From Calothrix parasitica NIES-267 (GTDB lineage Bacteria; Cyanobacteriota; Cyanobacteriia; Cyanobacteriales; Nostocaceae): a stretch of DNA of 64,000 nucleotides. Both the position numbers and the translations under genes were made by a program. Each line of letters starts with the position of its first letter. Positions within the stretch are counted from its first letter, which is position 1. Under the pieces are notes generated by a model. The model was not told the DNA's origin and ran no database searches. It saw only the letters and a list, made by a program, of their open reading frames with translations. The stretch spans positions 7,846,167-7,910,166 of the forward strand of contig NZ_AP018227.1 of assembly GCF_002368095.1 (NCBI RefSeq), in the 5' to 3' direction. Below are positions 9,690-18,438 of the stretch, in pieces.

Positions 9690-9983
9690 ATACGTCACTC
9701 GTTAAATTACTCAAATAAATTTTTTGATAATTAATTCAGAAATAAAAAACCTCTCCCTTTTCCCCTCTCCTTAATAAGGAGAGCAGTGCGTTGCGGAGGT
9801 TCCCTCCGTTAAAGCAACTGCGGAAGAGGGGTGTCCGACAGGACGGGGTGAGGTAAAAATGTATTGGGCTTAACTAGCAACTGCTATATGGTCAATCCAA
9901 AACCCGTCTTGGAAAGTTTGGGGGACGGAAACCGACACCCCCAACTTTCCGCAGAATCCAAAACATCCGTTGCTAAATTCTGA
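9690..9983. repeat. repeat-filled spacer with strong inverted repeat
   Basis: The gap between glgA and the HEAT genes contains two repeat types. At 9747-9865 is a copy of the CTCTCC/GGAGAG dispersed repeat ending GGTGAGGTAAAAATGTATTGGGCTTAAC. At about 9911-9950 is an inverted repeat (GGAAAGTTTGGGGG ... CCCCCAACTTTCC) enclosing acggaaaccgaca. The inner part of the second recurs at 52558-52585. The hairpin lies downstream of glgA on its strand and might end its transcript, but it lacks a U-run. Confidence 0.55.
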
Positions 9984-11459
9984 TCACTTTTCCCGAATAG
10001 ACTCGTAAATTCCTAAATACTCATTTGCGGGATTATTCCACGAGTAATCACATTCCATACCCTGCTTCATCAACATCCGGTATTCATCTTTCTCGTTGTA
10101 CCATAACCACAAAGCCCGCTCCATTGCGAAATCAACTGCATGGTAATCCATATCGTTGAAGACGTAACCATTGCGCTTCTCTGGTGGCTTTGCTGTCTCG
10201 TAATCCCTGTCAAATACAGTATTAACTAATCCACCAACAGCCCGTACAATCGGCACCGTACCATATTTCAAACCAATCATCTGCGTCAACCCGCAAGGTT
10301 CGTAGTTGCTCGGAACCACAATCATATCTGCCCCTGCATAAATCAGGTGGGCTAATTCTTCGTTAAAACTGAGTTCTAAATGAACGTCGGGATTATGATT
10401 TAAGTAGTTTTTCTCGTACTGGAATTGAGCGTTTATGTCAGCCCCGGTTGCGGAACCCAACAACACGTACTGTGCATCTTTTGCTAATGCGTGATAAATC
10501 GAATGATGTACTAAATTAACGCCTTTTTGAGCATCCAATCGACCGATATAAGCCACTATTGGTTTATTAACGTCTCGTAACAGTAATCTTTCTCTTAATG
10601 CTTTTTTATTTTTGGCTTTTGCATCAATGTTATCTATGCTGTAATGCTCGGGAATATAACGGTCATTTTGCGGATTCCAAAACTCATCATCAATACCGTT
10701 GAGTATTCCCCGATATTTGTTTTCATGTAAATCAATGGTATGACTCAATCCACAACCGACATCTGTATGATGAGCTTCCCAAGCATGGTGTGGAGAAACG
10801 GTATTTACGCTATTAGAATAGACAATTCCTCCCTTCATAAAGTTGATAGCAAAGGGATTGAAATTATCGCGTAATTTATCATACTGGAAGTAATAAGGTT
10901 CGCGATTCAAACCAGTAGCATGCAGTATTTCTGCACCACCCATTCCTTGATGTTTGAAATTATGAATGGTATAAGCAACTCTTTGACTTCCCATCCCATA
11001 ATATTTGTACATCTCATACAGCATCACCGGAATTAAACCAGTTTGCCAATCATGACAGTGGATAACATCCGGACGCTTATTACTTTGCAATAAAAATTCT
11101 AATGCTGCTTTACTGAAAAATGCAAAGCGCATATTGTCATCATCACAACCGTAATAGCAACCCCGATTGAAGAAATTATCTTGGTCATGGGGTTCTATAA
11201 AGAAACAAACCCGTCCGTGTACCCAACCACAATAGACCGAACAGTGAACTGCACCACCATACCAGGGAACCCACAAGTCTTTATACGCATCATGGAGACC
11301 CCAAATATGGTCATAACGCATGCAATCATACTTCGGTAGAATTAACTCTACACAATTTCCACGCTCTTCTAATTCCGTACTGAGTCCATAAACAACATCC
11401 CCCAAACCTCCAGCTTTAATGACAGGAGCGCATTCTGAGGCAATCTGTACGACGTACAT
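9984..11459 (-). CDS. glgA: glycogen synthase, GlgA2-like
   Basis: This GT5-family glucosyltransferase extends alpha-1,4-glucan from ADP-glucose. Seen directly are the N-terminal KAGGLGDV motif (residues 15-22) that binds ADP-glucose, the HCHDWQTGL segment near 136, the domain-linking VAYIGRLDAQKGV near 310, and the C-terminal EPCGLTQMIGLKYGTVPIVRAVGGL acceptor/donor motif near 390. Its 491 residues and the tyrosine-rich middle (YYFQYDKLRDNFNPFA) match my memory of the cyanobacterial GlgA2 type rather than GlgA1; that subtype call is moderate. It stands alone; no glgB, glgC or glgP is adjacent. The start at 11459 gives the usual MYVVQIASECAPV opening. Confidence 0.93.
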   Translation of the reverse strand: MYVVQIASECAPVIKAGGLGDVVYGLSTELEERGNCVELILPKYDCMRYDHIWGLHDAYKDLWVPWYGGAVHCSVYCGWVHGRVCFFIEPHDQDNFFNRGCYYGCDDDNMRFAFFSKAALEFLLQSNKRPDVIHCHDWQTGLIPVMLYEMYKYYGMGSQRVAYTIHNFKHQGMGGAEILHATGLNREPYYFQYDKLRDNFNPFAINFMKGGIVYSNSVNTVSPHHAWEAHHTDVGCGLSHTIDLHENKYRGILNGIDDEFWNPQNDRYIPEHYSIDNIDAKAKNKKALRERLLLRDVNKPIVAYIGRLDAQKGVNLVHHSIYHALAKDAQYVLLGSATGADINAQFQYEKNYLNHNPDVHLELSFNEELAHLIYAGADMIVVPSNYEPCGLTQMIGLKYGTVPIVRAVGGLVNTVFDRDYETAKPPEKRNGYVFNDMDYHAVDFAMERALWLWYNEKDEYRMLMKQGMECDYSWNNPANEYLGIYESIREK

Positions 11460-11801
11460 TCCTACTCCTTGCTTAACCCGCTTAACAAAAATTTACTGCA
11501 TTCACTAAAATACAGAATACAGCAAGGTACTTGACAAGCAAGATATTACAAAAATTTTTAATTGGCATCCTCCCGAACTCTATCAAAAGTAGGGTATTGA
11601 AACTGGAAACGTTTATTTTCTGTTGCTCAGATGTATAGCCCTTGATATTAACCCAGTAATAGCGTCTTGTGCATCTACCCTTAATATTAATTTTGAAAAA
11701 ATGTTCACAAATCTTTTACATCTGAAGGAATATGTCTTAAGATAGGTTACAGAGACTTAAATTAGATTTTGACTAGCTCACACTATAGATTATTAACTTG
11801 T
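11460..11801. other. spacer between glgA and the 102-aa gene
   Basis: This divergent intergenic region of about 340 bp must hold promoters for glgA (minus) and the small downstream gene (plus). A GTAACC-like run and AT-rich stretches are present, but I see no clear operator, riboswitch or repeat. Confidence 0.3.
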
Positions 11802-12110
11802 ATGGAGACTAAGCTTCAAGAACTAATCGGTCAGCCCAACGTTTGGCTATTGGTTAAAACCAGTAACGGCTGGCTAAAGAACGTGGATATTTTAGATGTT
11901 AATTCAGATACAGTTACCTTCCGTTACGAATCGGAATCTGAAGTAGATAAAAAAGTTTGGGAAAAGACAACTCGAATAGACAACATAGCGGAAATAGAAA
12001 TTCGTCTAATGTCCTTACCTAAAGGAAACAAAAAAATACAAGACTTGCGTCAAAAGTTTTCTAAGCTACTAGAACAGGAAACTCAAGAATACCAAGAACC
12101 ACAAGATTAA
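11802..12110 (+). CDS. conserved hypothetical small protein (102 aa)
   Basis: A soluble protein of about 102 residues without recognised domain name. The visible pattern is beta-rich: LIGQPNVWLLVKTSNGWLKNVDILDVNSDTVTFRYE.., a layout like small SH3-like or Sm-like barrels. It ends in a charged helix with QDLRQKFSKLLEQETQEYQEPQD. I place the start at the ATG at 11802 (METKLQELIG). An upstream in-frame TTG at 11769 would add 11 poorly matching residues. A hairpin with a short T-run follows (12147-12174). The fold idea is inference from sequence pattern. Confidence 0.6.
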   Translation: METKLQELIGQPNVWLLVKTSNGWLKNVDILDVNSDTVTFRYESESEVDKKVWEKTTRIDNIAEIEIRLMSLPKGNKKIQDLRQKFSKLLEQETQEYQEPQD

Positions 12111-12146
12111 TTATAAATATTTGATTATAAACAAATAACTAATGTA

Positions 12147-12174
12147 GAGACGTAGCAGTGCTACGTCTCCTTTT
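12147..12174 (+). terminator. hairpin after the 102-aa gene
   Basis: A near-perfect palindrome (GAGACGTAGCA ... TGCTACGTCTC) is followed by CCTTTT, 37 bp after the stop at 12110. It fits an intrinsic terminator, but the same hairpin core (gacgtagc-gtgctacgtctc) also appears at about 52598-52619, so it may be a mobile palindrome reused as terminator. Confidence 0.5.
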
Positions 12175-12239
12175 CCTGTGTTAAAAAAACGATTAATTTA
12201 CCGCTATTAGATATTGAAATAAAATCTAACACGCATATT

Positions 12240-12336
12240 GTCGGTTGGATTAGACACGATTGAGAAATTTAATTTGTAACAAGAATATATGATTCGTTTT
12301 GTAACCCAACAACAGAGATTTGGATAAATAAAATAT
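12240..12336. repeat. partial copy (left half) of the 191-bp palindromic element
   Basis: The stretch gtcggttggattagacacgattgagaaatttaatttg...gtaacccaacaacagagatttggataaataaaata matches the left half of the full copies at 12393, 14506 and 16156, but the right arm is absent. It looks like a decayed or truncated copy. Confidence 0.7.
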
Positions 12337-12392
12337 AGCAGTCTTCAGTTGAATAGAATACACCCCTCTCCTTATTAATAGAGGGGAAATTC
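12337..12392. repeat. dispersed repeat (TCAGTTGAATAGAATACACCCCTCTCC)
   Basis: The sequence atagcagtcttcagttgaatagaatacacccctctccttattaatagagggg recurs almost unchanged at 60697-60745, and in inverted form near 61555-61600. It forms part of the spacer repeat family and has no coding potential. Confidence 0.6.
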
Positions 12393-12584
12393 GTAGGTTG
12401 GGTTAGACACGATTTAGAAATTGAATTTATAACACGAATCTATGATAATTGTGTCGTAACCCAACAGCAGTTATTTGAATAAATAAAAATATTTCCCAAT
12501 CACCATAATTAAATGTTGGGTTATGGTGCTGATATCATCTTTTTGTTGAATATGATGATTATTCAAGCACCTAACCCAACCTAC
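12393..12584. repeat. 191-bp palindromic (MITE-like) element, copy 1
   Basis: Begins GTAGGTTGGGTTAGACACGATT and ends AAGCACCTAACCCAACCTAC, giving perfect 12-bp terminal inverted repeats (GTAGGTTGGGTT/AACCCAACCTAC). Internal short inverted copies of TGGGTTA/TAACCCA suggest a four-arm fold. Flanking aaatt on both sides could be a target duplication but is too AT-rich to be sure. It contains no ORF of note. Confidence 0.8.
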
Positions 12585-12612
12585 AAATTTATTGAATAAT
12601 AACTGTAAATTT

Positions 12613-14196
12613 CTAACTCTTAGAAAGAAGTTGATTTAGCAGTTCTCCTGAAGGAGTGAATACCCGCAATCGAACATAATCAGCGTCATTTGGTTGCCAA
12701 ACTACCTGATATCTATATGCTCCATTATTCCAAGTGTAAATTTTACGTTCGTCACTACCAGAAATACGTCCGTTTTCTAAGTTGAGAGATGATGAATCTT
12801 TCAGTGATTTAGCTTGATAAAAGATATTATTATCACTTCTGGATAAATTTAAAGACCATTCACTATTTGCAAATGTACCTTCAGGAAACGAATTTGAATT
12901 TGAATTTGAACCTGAATTTGAATTTGAATCTGTTTCAGGTTCGCGAACCGCTGCATTTTCTACTCTTCTTTGTTCAAATCTTCTATTTTCTGCTTCCTGT
13001 CTGAGCCTTTTTTCTTCTTCTAATTGACGCTGTAACTCTTGTTCTTTTTTAGTATTTTGTTCGTTTTCTTCTTGTCGCGATTCAGCTGCTTTTTGACGCT
13101 CTTCTTCGATACTTGCTAATCTCTGCTGAACCACTTGTTGCTGATTCATCATTGAAAAAGCAAAAGCTCCGACTCCTCCTAAAAGCAAAGCACTTACTAA
13201 AGCAATTATCACCGGAGCTTTTGAACCCTTCTTTTTTTCTACATTAGAAGAAACTATATTGTTTTCTTGATGAGAAATAACTGTGCTTGCTTGGTTACTT
13301 GGGGGAACGGTTGCAGCAACGGGTAAAGGAGGTGCAATGACAGTCGTAGCAATAGTTTCACTCTGTAACGCATTCAACATTTCATTCGCAGTCGAAAAAC
13401 GGTCGCGCAAATGACTTTGAATTGCTCTATCCAGTACATTAGCTAATTCTGGATTTACATCAGGAGCATGTTCTTTCCAAATAACTTCTCCTGTACGAGG
13501 GTCGCTATCAAGTTCTTGAGGCATTTTACCAGTCAGCAAGTAGATAGCAGTCATACCCAAAGCATACAAATCGCTGCTAAATACAGGTCTTCCCGATAGC
13601 TGTTCTGAAGACATGAATCCAGGAGTACCAATAACAATAGAGGATTTTCCCGTCATTATAGAAGACCTAAGAGTATCAGCTTCCGATACTATAGTCTGCA
13701 TGGTTTCTTTTACCGCACCAAAATCAATTAGTACCGGTAAATTATCAGCATTACGAATAATAATATTTTCTGGTTTAATATCCCTGTGTACTATTCCTTT
13801 ATTGTGAACGTAATCTAGAACGGGTAAAATTTTTATCAAAATATCTTTAACTACATCCGAACTCAACTTTCCTTGAGTACGTAACTTTTTAGAAAGAGTA
13901 TCCCCTTCAATATATTCTTGAACCAGATAAAATTGTCCGTTAGATTCAAAATAAGCATACAGCGAAGGAATTTGATTGCTACCACCTCCTAACTGCTCCA
14001 AAATAGCAGCTTCCCGCAAAAACCTATCTTGAACAATCTGATAAATCTCAGAACCTTTATTAATTGGTTTAAGCTGCTTAATTACAGAACACCGTAAGGA
14101 AGGCATATGAGTATCTTCAGCAACGTAAGTCTTACCAAATCCACCGTCGCCTAAATCTTTTATAATTCTATAGCGATTCTCCAGCATTTGATTCAT
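12613..14196 (-). CDS. membrane-anchored Ser/Thr protein kinase with coiled coil
   Basis: A Hanks-type kinase of 527 residues. The kinase domain (about 7-275) has the Gly-loop GDGGFGKTYVA, the catalytic HRDIKPENI, metal-binding DFGAVKE and the activation-segment GTPGFMSSEQ. A Thr/Val/Pro-rich linker and one membrane helix (PVIIALVSALLLGGVGAFAF, about 328-348) follow. Then comes a highly charged coiled coil, with repeated Gln/Glu/Arg from about 350 to 415. After a hexanucleotide-coded NSNSGSNSNS spacer there is a C-terminal beta domain (GTFANSEWSLNL ... YRYQVVWQPNDADYVRLRV). The coiled coil and beta domain would lie outside the cytoplasm and could act as sensor. The gene sits between two copies of the 191-bp element. 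Confidence 0.9.
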   Translation of the reverse strand: MNQMLENRYRIIKDLGDGGFGKTYVAEDTHMPSLRCSVIKQLKPINKGSEIYQIVQDRFLREAAILEQLGGGSNQIPSLYAYFESNGQFYLVQEYIEGDTLSKKLRTQGKLSSDVVKDILIKILPVLDYVHNKGIVHRDIKPENIIIRNADNLPVLIDFGAVKETMQTIVSEADTLRSSIMTGKSSIVIGTPGFMSSEQLSGRPVFSSDLYALGMTAIYLLTGKMPQELDSDPRTGEVIWKEHAPDVNPELANVLDRAIQSHLRDRFSTANEMLNALQSETIATTVIAPPLPVAATVPPSNQASTVISHQENNIVSSNVEKKKGSKAPVIIALVSALLLGGVGAFAFSMMNQQQVVQQRLASIEEERQKAAESRQEENEQNTKKEQELQRQLEEEKRLRQEAENRRFEQRRVENAAVREPETDSNSNSGSNSNSNSFPEGTFANSEWSLNLSRSDNNIFYQAKSLKDSSSLNLENGRISGSDERKIYTWNNGAYRYQVVWQPNDADYVRLRVFTPSGELLNQLLSKS

Positions 14197-14505
14197 GAGT
14201 TGATACCGAATTAGTGTAATAAAATAAAAATAGAAAAGTTTATATCTAATGTGTCAGTCGTATAAATTACTCAGCTAGTTTATAAACTGATTGAATAATA
14301 TTGATAATTGATAAAAATTTTCTTGTAAAACAGCAACTATATAGTCTTCAATGCTAAAGACATCAATTCCTTAAGATTTCACTGTCAAATAAGTAAATTT
14401 TCTATTTATATTTGTTTAAGTAAGTAAATATTGCTACTTAATTTTCATCCATACAACTAGAAAAGTCAATTGTGACTGTTTACTTTTATAAAACGTTAAT
14501 TTTTC
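14197..14505. other. AT-rich promoter spacer upstream of the kinase gene
   Basis: These 310 bp are strongly AT-rich and lie between the kinase start and the second palindromic element. I see no ORF and no clear operator; the kinase promoter must lie here or inside the element. Confidence 0.3.
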
Positions 14506-14696
14506 GTAGGTTGGGTTAGACACGATTGAAGGATGTAGTTTATAAACCGAATTGACAATATCGTGTCGTAACCCAACAGCAGCAATTTGAATAAATAGAA
14601 TTTTTTTGTAATGCTCCTAATTGAATGTTGGGTTACGGTGCGATTATCATTGTTTTGTTAAACCACATGCTTATTCAAGCACCTAACCCAACCTAC
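14506..14696. repeat. 191-bp palindromic (MITE-like) element, copy 2
   Basis: Same ends and length as copy 1 (GTAGGTTGGGTT ... AACCCAACCTAC). The right end stops only 3 bp before the stop codon of the next kinase gene at 14700, so the element abuts that gene's 3' end and could serve as its transcription terminator. Confidence 0.85.
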
Positions 14697-14699
14697 TAA

Positions 14700-16127
14700 C
14701 TAATTTTGCTTCCACCAAGCACTTTTAAATGAAACTGTATCGTTGCTAATCGGTAACTTTAGAAAATCACTTAGTTCTTGAGCAAGCCAATCTATTTCTG
14801 GCGGAGTTAAATGTTCTGGTTCGGTTCCCCAATTAGTTATAAGACAAGTAATTCCTCCTAGTTCATAATTACGTTCACCAGCCCAAATAACTAATCGAGG
14901 TGGAATTTCTGGATTTCCTTTTTTAGTTTTATCTATTGTTCTCCCGACAATTTCTAATTCGTTAATATCATGACTTGAACTGGGAGATGGTCTAGAATAT
15001 TTAATCCCAAATAGACTGTAAGTAAGCGCAATTTTATCCTGATTTATATAAAGAATAGTTTGACCAAACATCTTGAATAAAGAGTCTAAGATAACTGGAC
15101 CGAACATAAGCATGCTCCAAATAGCGAAAATCCATTTTACTAAACTTACCGTTGGCAGCTTAAATGTTATGTTGAACCAAAATATTGAAAAAAATAATGG
15201 AAATAATTCAATTATCTTCAAACCCTTTGGAGGAATCAAAATCTCCAATTCATCTTTCTCCTTCCTCAATTGAACCTTACTACCCTTCGGCTTCCCAACA
15301 ACCAACTTCGACTCTACAATTGTCGGATTTTCCAACTCTTTCAAAGCAACTTCAGCCGAGGACGGACGTTTTTTTAAACTAGTTTGAGTCATCCATTTCA
15401 ACCAATTAACAAAATCCGAACTCAAATTAACCGATTCCTCAAATTCAATCACCATCTCATCTCCTAACAAATCTGCTGGATGACTACCGGTAACTAAATA
15501 AATCAAAGTCGCTCCCAAACTATATAAATCCGAAGCAGGTACAGCACGTCCCCCAAATTGTTCTTGACTCATATAACCGTAAGTTCCCACAACAGTCATG
15601 GTTCCCCCTTTCTGTTGTGCTGCTGTTTTCACCGAGCCAAAATCAACTAAATACACATCACCAACATTATTTCCCGAACGATTTCCTAATAAAATATTGC
15701 TGGGTTTAATATCTCGATGAATTACAGCAGGTTGTCTGGAATGGAGATAATTTAATACTGCTAATAAAGCTTTGGAAATTTGCTTTACTTCTGCTTCGCT
15801 AAAAGTTCTTCCCGATTGTATATGTTCTTCTAAAGATTTAGCCGGGATATAAGTTTGTACTAAACCAAAACCTTTTGAATTATCCGAATCAACCTTGAAT
15901 GAATCAAGATAATTCGGAATTGCAGGATGTGAAAGTTCTTCGAGAATTTGCGCTTCTCTTTCAAAAAGTTTTAAATCCTGCCAATCAAAATCAATATCAA
16001 AATTTAGTAATTTAACAACTACTAGTTCTTCAGTTTGTAAATCCTTTGCTAAAAGAGTTTTTCGTCCGGGGTTTTTACCAAGTTGTTTTTGAATATCGTA
16101 TCTATCTTGCAATATTTTATTTTTCAT
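14700..16127 (-). CDS. Ser/Thr protein kinase with two C-terminal membrane helices
   Basis: A Hanks-type kinase of 475 residues, distinct in layout from its neighbour. The kinase domain (about 8-270) keeps HRDIKPSNILL, DFGSVKTAA and GTYGYMSQEQ. The Gly-loop is degenerate (GKNPGRKTLLA instead of GxGxxGxV), which also occurs in some cyanobacterial kinases. After a Lys-rich linker there are two hydrophobic helices (IIELFPLFFSIFWFNITF and WIFAIWSMLMFGPVIL, about 308-350). A C-terminal soluble part includes LAQELSDFLKLP, resembling the tail seen on several cyanobacterial kinases. It is bracketed by two 191-bp palindromic elements. The substrate is unknown. Confidence 0.88.
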   Translation of the reverse strand: MKNKILQDRYDIQKQLGKNPGRKTLLAKDLQTEELVVVKLLNFDIDFDWQDLKLFEREAQILEELSHPAIPNYLDSFKVDSDNSKGFGLVQTYIPAKSLEEHIQSGRTFSEAEVKQISKALLAVLNYLHSRQPAVIHRDIKPSNILLGNRSGNNVGDVYLVDFGSVKTAAQQKGGTMTVVGTYGYMSQEQFGGRAVPASDLYSLGATLIYLVTGSHPADLLGDEMVIEFEESVNLSSDFVNWLKWMTQTSLKKRPSSAEVALKELENPTIVESKLVVGKPKGSKVQLRKEKDELEILIPPKGLKIIELFPLFFSIFWFNITFKLPTVSLVKWIFAIWSMLMFGPVILDSLFKMFGQTILYINQDKIALTYSLFGIKYSRPSPSSSHDINELEIVGRTIDKTKKGNPEIPPRLVIWAGERNYELGGITCLITNWGTEPEHLTPPEIDWLAQELSDFLKLPISNDTVSFKSAWWKQN

Positions 16128-16155
16128 TATTTTATTAGTTTTTATTTATTGTTTC

Positions 16156-16346
16156 GTAGGTTGGGTTAGACACGATTGAAAAATTTAATTTATAAACAGA
16201 ATTTGAGATATCGTGTCGTAACCCAACAGCAACAATTTGAATAAATAAAATTTTTTTGCAATCAACATAAGTGAATGTTGGGTTACTGTGTTGACATCAT
16301 TTATTCGTTAAATATGATGATTATTCAAGCACCTAACCCAACCTAC
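16156..16346. repeat. 191-bp palindromic (MITE-like) element, copy 3
   Basis: Third full copy with the same perfect 12-bp terminal inverted repeats, just upstream of the kinase gene start at 16127 (minus strand). All three copies have the same orientation and length; they differ by scattered substitutions only. It would be transcribed on the leader or contain the promoter of the kinase gene. Confidence 0.85.
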
Positions 16347-16524
16347 AAAATTTGTATTTACCTCCCTCTCCTTAATAAGGAAAGGGGATGGGGGTGAGGT
16401 TTTAACTTAATTATTAGTATGTCAATTTTTATTTAAATCAATCTGGGTAAAATTGCGGAAAATTATTTGATGAGGGAGAATGTAGGCAAAAAATTGATTT
16501 TGCACTCAAAGATAATTAAAAGTG
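16347..16524. repeat. spacer with CTCTCC/GGAGAG repeat before the phoD-like gene
   Basis: A short copy of the dispersed ctccccttaataagg...gggtgaggt repeat (16362-16400) lies here, followed by AT-rich sequence that should hold the promoter of the phosphatase gene. No clear PHO box direct repeats could be identified by eye. Confidence 0.4.
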
Positions 16525-18111
16525 ATGAAACCCAACATCCCACAAAACTTTTCTCGTCGTCGATTTTTAATTAGCAGTACAATTGCTGCTGGTGGAATTA
16601 TTGCTAACACGGTTTTACAGAATAAAAGCTTTGCTCAAGCACCAGGGTTTATTACATCGGATAAAATGCGTCCGAAAATCCCCTATGGTGTAGCTAGCGG
16701 TGATATTAATGCTAATAGCGCGGTTATTTGGAGTCGTAGCGATAAACCGGCTCGGATGATTGTTGATTATGCAACTAACGAATCTTTTAAGAATGCAAAA
16801 CGAGTTATTGGTCCCGCTGCTTTGGAAGTTAGCGATTTTACTGCGCGGGTTAATTTAAATAATCTTCCCGGTGGCGAACAAGTTTTTTACCGGGTTATTT
16901 TTCAAGATTTAAATAATATCAATACTTACAGCGCTCCTACGGTGGGTAGCTTACGCACTTCCGCACAAAATGGCGATATCTTTTTTGCTTGGTCTGGGGA
17001 TACTGCGGGGCAAGGTTGGGGTATTAATCCAGACTTTGGGGGTATGAAAATCTACGAAGCAATTCGGCGGATGAAACCGGATTTTTTTATTCACTCCGGT
17101 GATTATATCTACGCTGATGGCCCTCTTGAATCTCAAGTGAAATTAGATGACGGTAGTATTTGGAAGAATATTGTTACTCCAGAAAAGTCCAAGGTTGCGG
17201 AAACTTTACAGGAGTTTCGTGGTAATTACGTTTATAACTTGCTTGATGAAAATGTGAAGCGGTTTAATGCTGAAGTTCCGCAGTTGGTGCAGTGGGATGA
17301 CCACGAAACTGTTAATAATTGGTATCCCGGTAAAATGTTGGATGATGACGAACGCTATCAAGTTAAAAGTGTTTCTTTATTAGCAGCGCGAGCTAAACAA
17401 GCATTTATGGAGTACACACCCATCCGCTTTAACGATAATGACCCAGAACAAATTTACCGTTCGTACAAATACGGGTCTAATTTAGAAATTTTCATGTTGG
17501 ATAAACGCAGCTACCGAGGACCTAATACAGCTAACCGTCAGCAGCAAGCAAGTGCGGAAACAGCTTTTTTAGGTAATTCTCAGGTACGGTGGTTAAAGAA
17601 TCAATTGCTTTACTCAAAAGCGACTTGGAAGGTAATTGCTTCTGATATGCCTATCGGGTTATTAGTGAAAGATGGTAAAACCAAGTTTGAAAACGCATCT
17701 AATGGTGATGGTGAACCGTTGGGAAGGGAATTAGAGATTGCCGATTTGTTGCGTTTTCTTAAACAGAAAAATATCCGCAATGTGGTTTGGTTAACTGCTG
17801 ACGTACATTATGCAGCAGCCCATTATTACGACCCCAACAAGGCGCAGTTTAATGAATTTAATCCATTCTGGGAGTTTGTTGCTGGTCCTCTAAATTCCGG
17901 TACTTTCGGCCCAAATCAGCTTGATAATACTTTTGGACCGCAAGTCAAATTTCAAAGCGTGGATTCGACAATGAAACCAAATCGGTCACCAAAAGATGGT
18001 TTGCAATTTTTTGGTACGGTGAAAATAAATTCTATGAACAAAGCTATGAGCGTTTCGCTGCATAATTTAGAAGGAAAAACCCTCTACAGCGTTGATTTAC
18101 CAGTATCGTAA
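16525..18111 (+). CDS. phoD: PhoD-type alkaline phosphatase / phosphodiesterase, Tat-exported
   Basis: This secreted metallophosphatase releases phosphate from organic esters. The N-terminus carries a twin-arginine signal (SRRRFLISSTIAAGG followed by a hydrophobic stretch and an ...SFAQA cleavage region), so it is exported folded. PhoD motifs seen are GDYIYADGP around 195, WDDHETVNNW around 255, and TADVHYAAAHY around 430, which supply metal-binding Asp and His. I choose the ATG at 16525; a GTG one codon upstream is also possible. The length of 528 residues fits the family. It is alone and faces no phosphate transporter genes. Confidence 0.88.
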   Translation: MKPNIPQNFSRRRFLISSTIAAGGIIANTVLQNKSFAQAPGFITSDKMRPKIPYGVASGDINANSAVIWSRSDKPARMIVDYATNESFKNAKRVIGPAALEVSDFTARVNLNNLPGGEQVFYRVIFQDLNNINTYSAPTVGSLRTSAQNGDIFFAWSGDTAGQGWGINPDFGGMKIYEAIRRMKPDFFIHSGDYIYADGPLESQVKLDDGSIWKNIVTPEKSKVAETLQEFRGNYVYNLLDENVKRFNAEVPQLVQWDDHETVNNWYPGKMLDDDERYQVKSVSLLAARAKQAFMEYTPIRFNDNDPEQIYRSYKYGSNLEIFMLDKRSYRGPNTANRQQQASAETAFLGNSQVRWLKNQLLYSKATWKVIASDMPIGLLVKDGKTKFENASNGDGEPLGRELEIADLLRFLKQKNIRNVVWLTADVHYAAAHYYDPNKAQFNEFNPFWEFVAGPLNSGTFGPNQLDNTFGPQVKFQSVDSTMKPNRSPKDGLQFFGTVKINSMNKAMSVSLHNLEGKTLYSVDLPVS

Positions 18112-18438
18112 TTTATAAATCGTGATTCGCAATTGTGAAAAATATTGAGTTTTGGATTTTGGATTATGCTCTCACAACACAATTTTTTGATGGATTTCAG
18201 GTTTAATTTAGGGATTAACTTAGAAATTAAAACATTTTAAATTGCAACTTAAGCGAATATTCCACGAATAGTGACTTAAAGGTTTTAAATTACAATCTGA
18301 AATCCCTGCTTTACCTCACCCCAACCCTCTCCTTATTAAGGAGAGGGAGCGAAGACGGATGAGATTTTATAAGTATCTCTGCTGTGAATCAATCCAAAAT
18401 CTAAAACCGCATCATAACTACGAATCACGAATTATTAA
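18112..18438. repeat. convergent spacer with dispersed repeats
   Basis: This region between convergent genes contains an IS-free run of short repeats: a ttttggattttggatta motif, a CTCACCCCAACCCTCTCCTTATTAAGGAGAGGG hairpin near 18313-18350, and ATCCAAAATCTAAAA remnants. The hairpin may terminate either gene. Confidence 0.45.
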
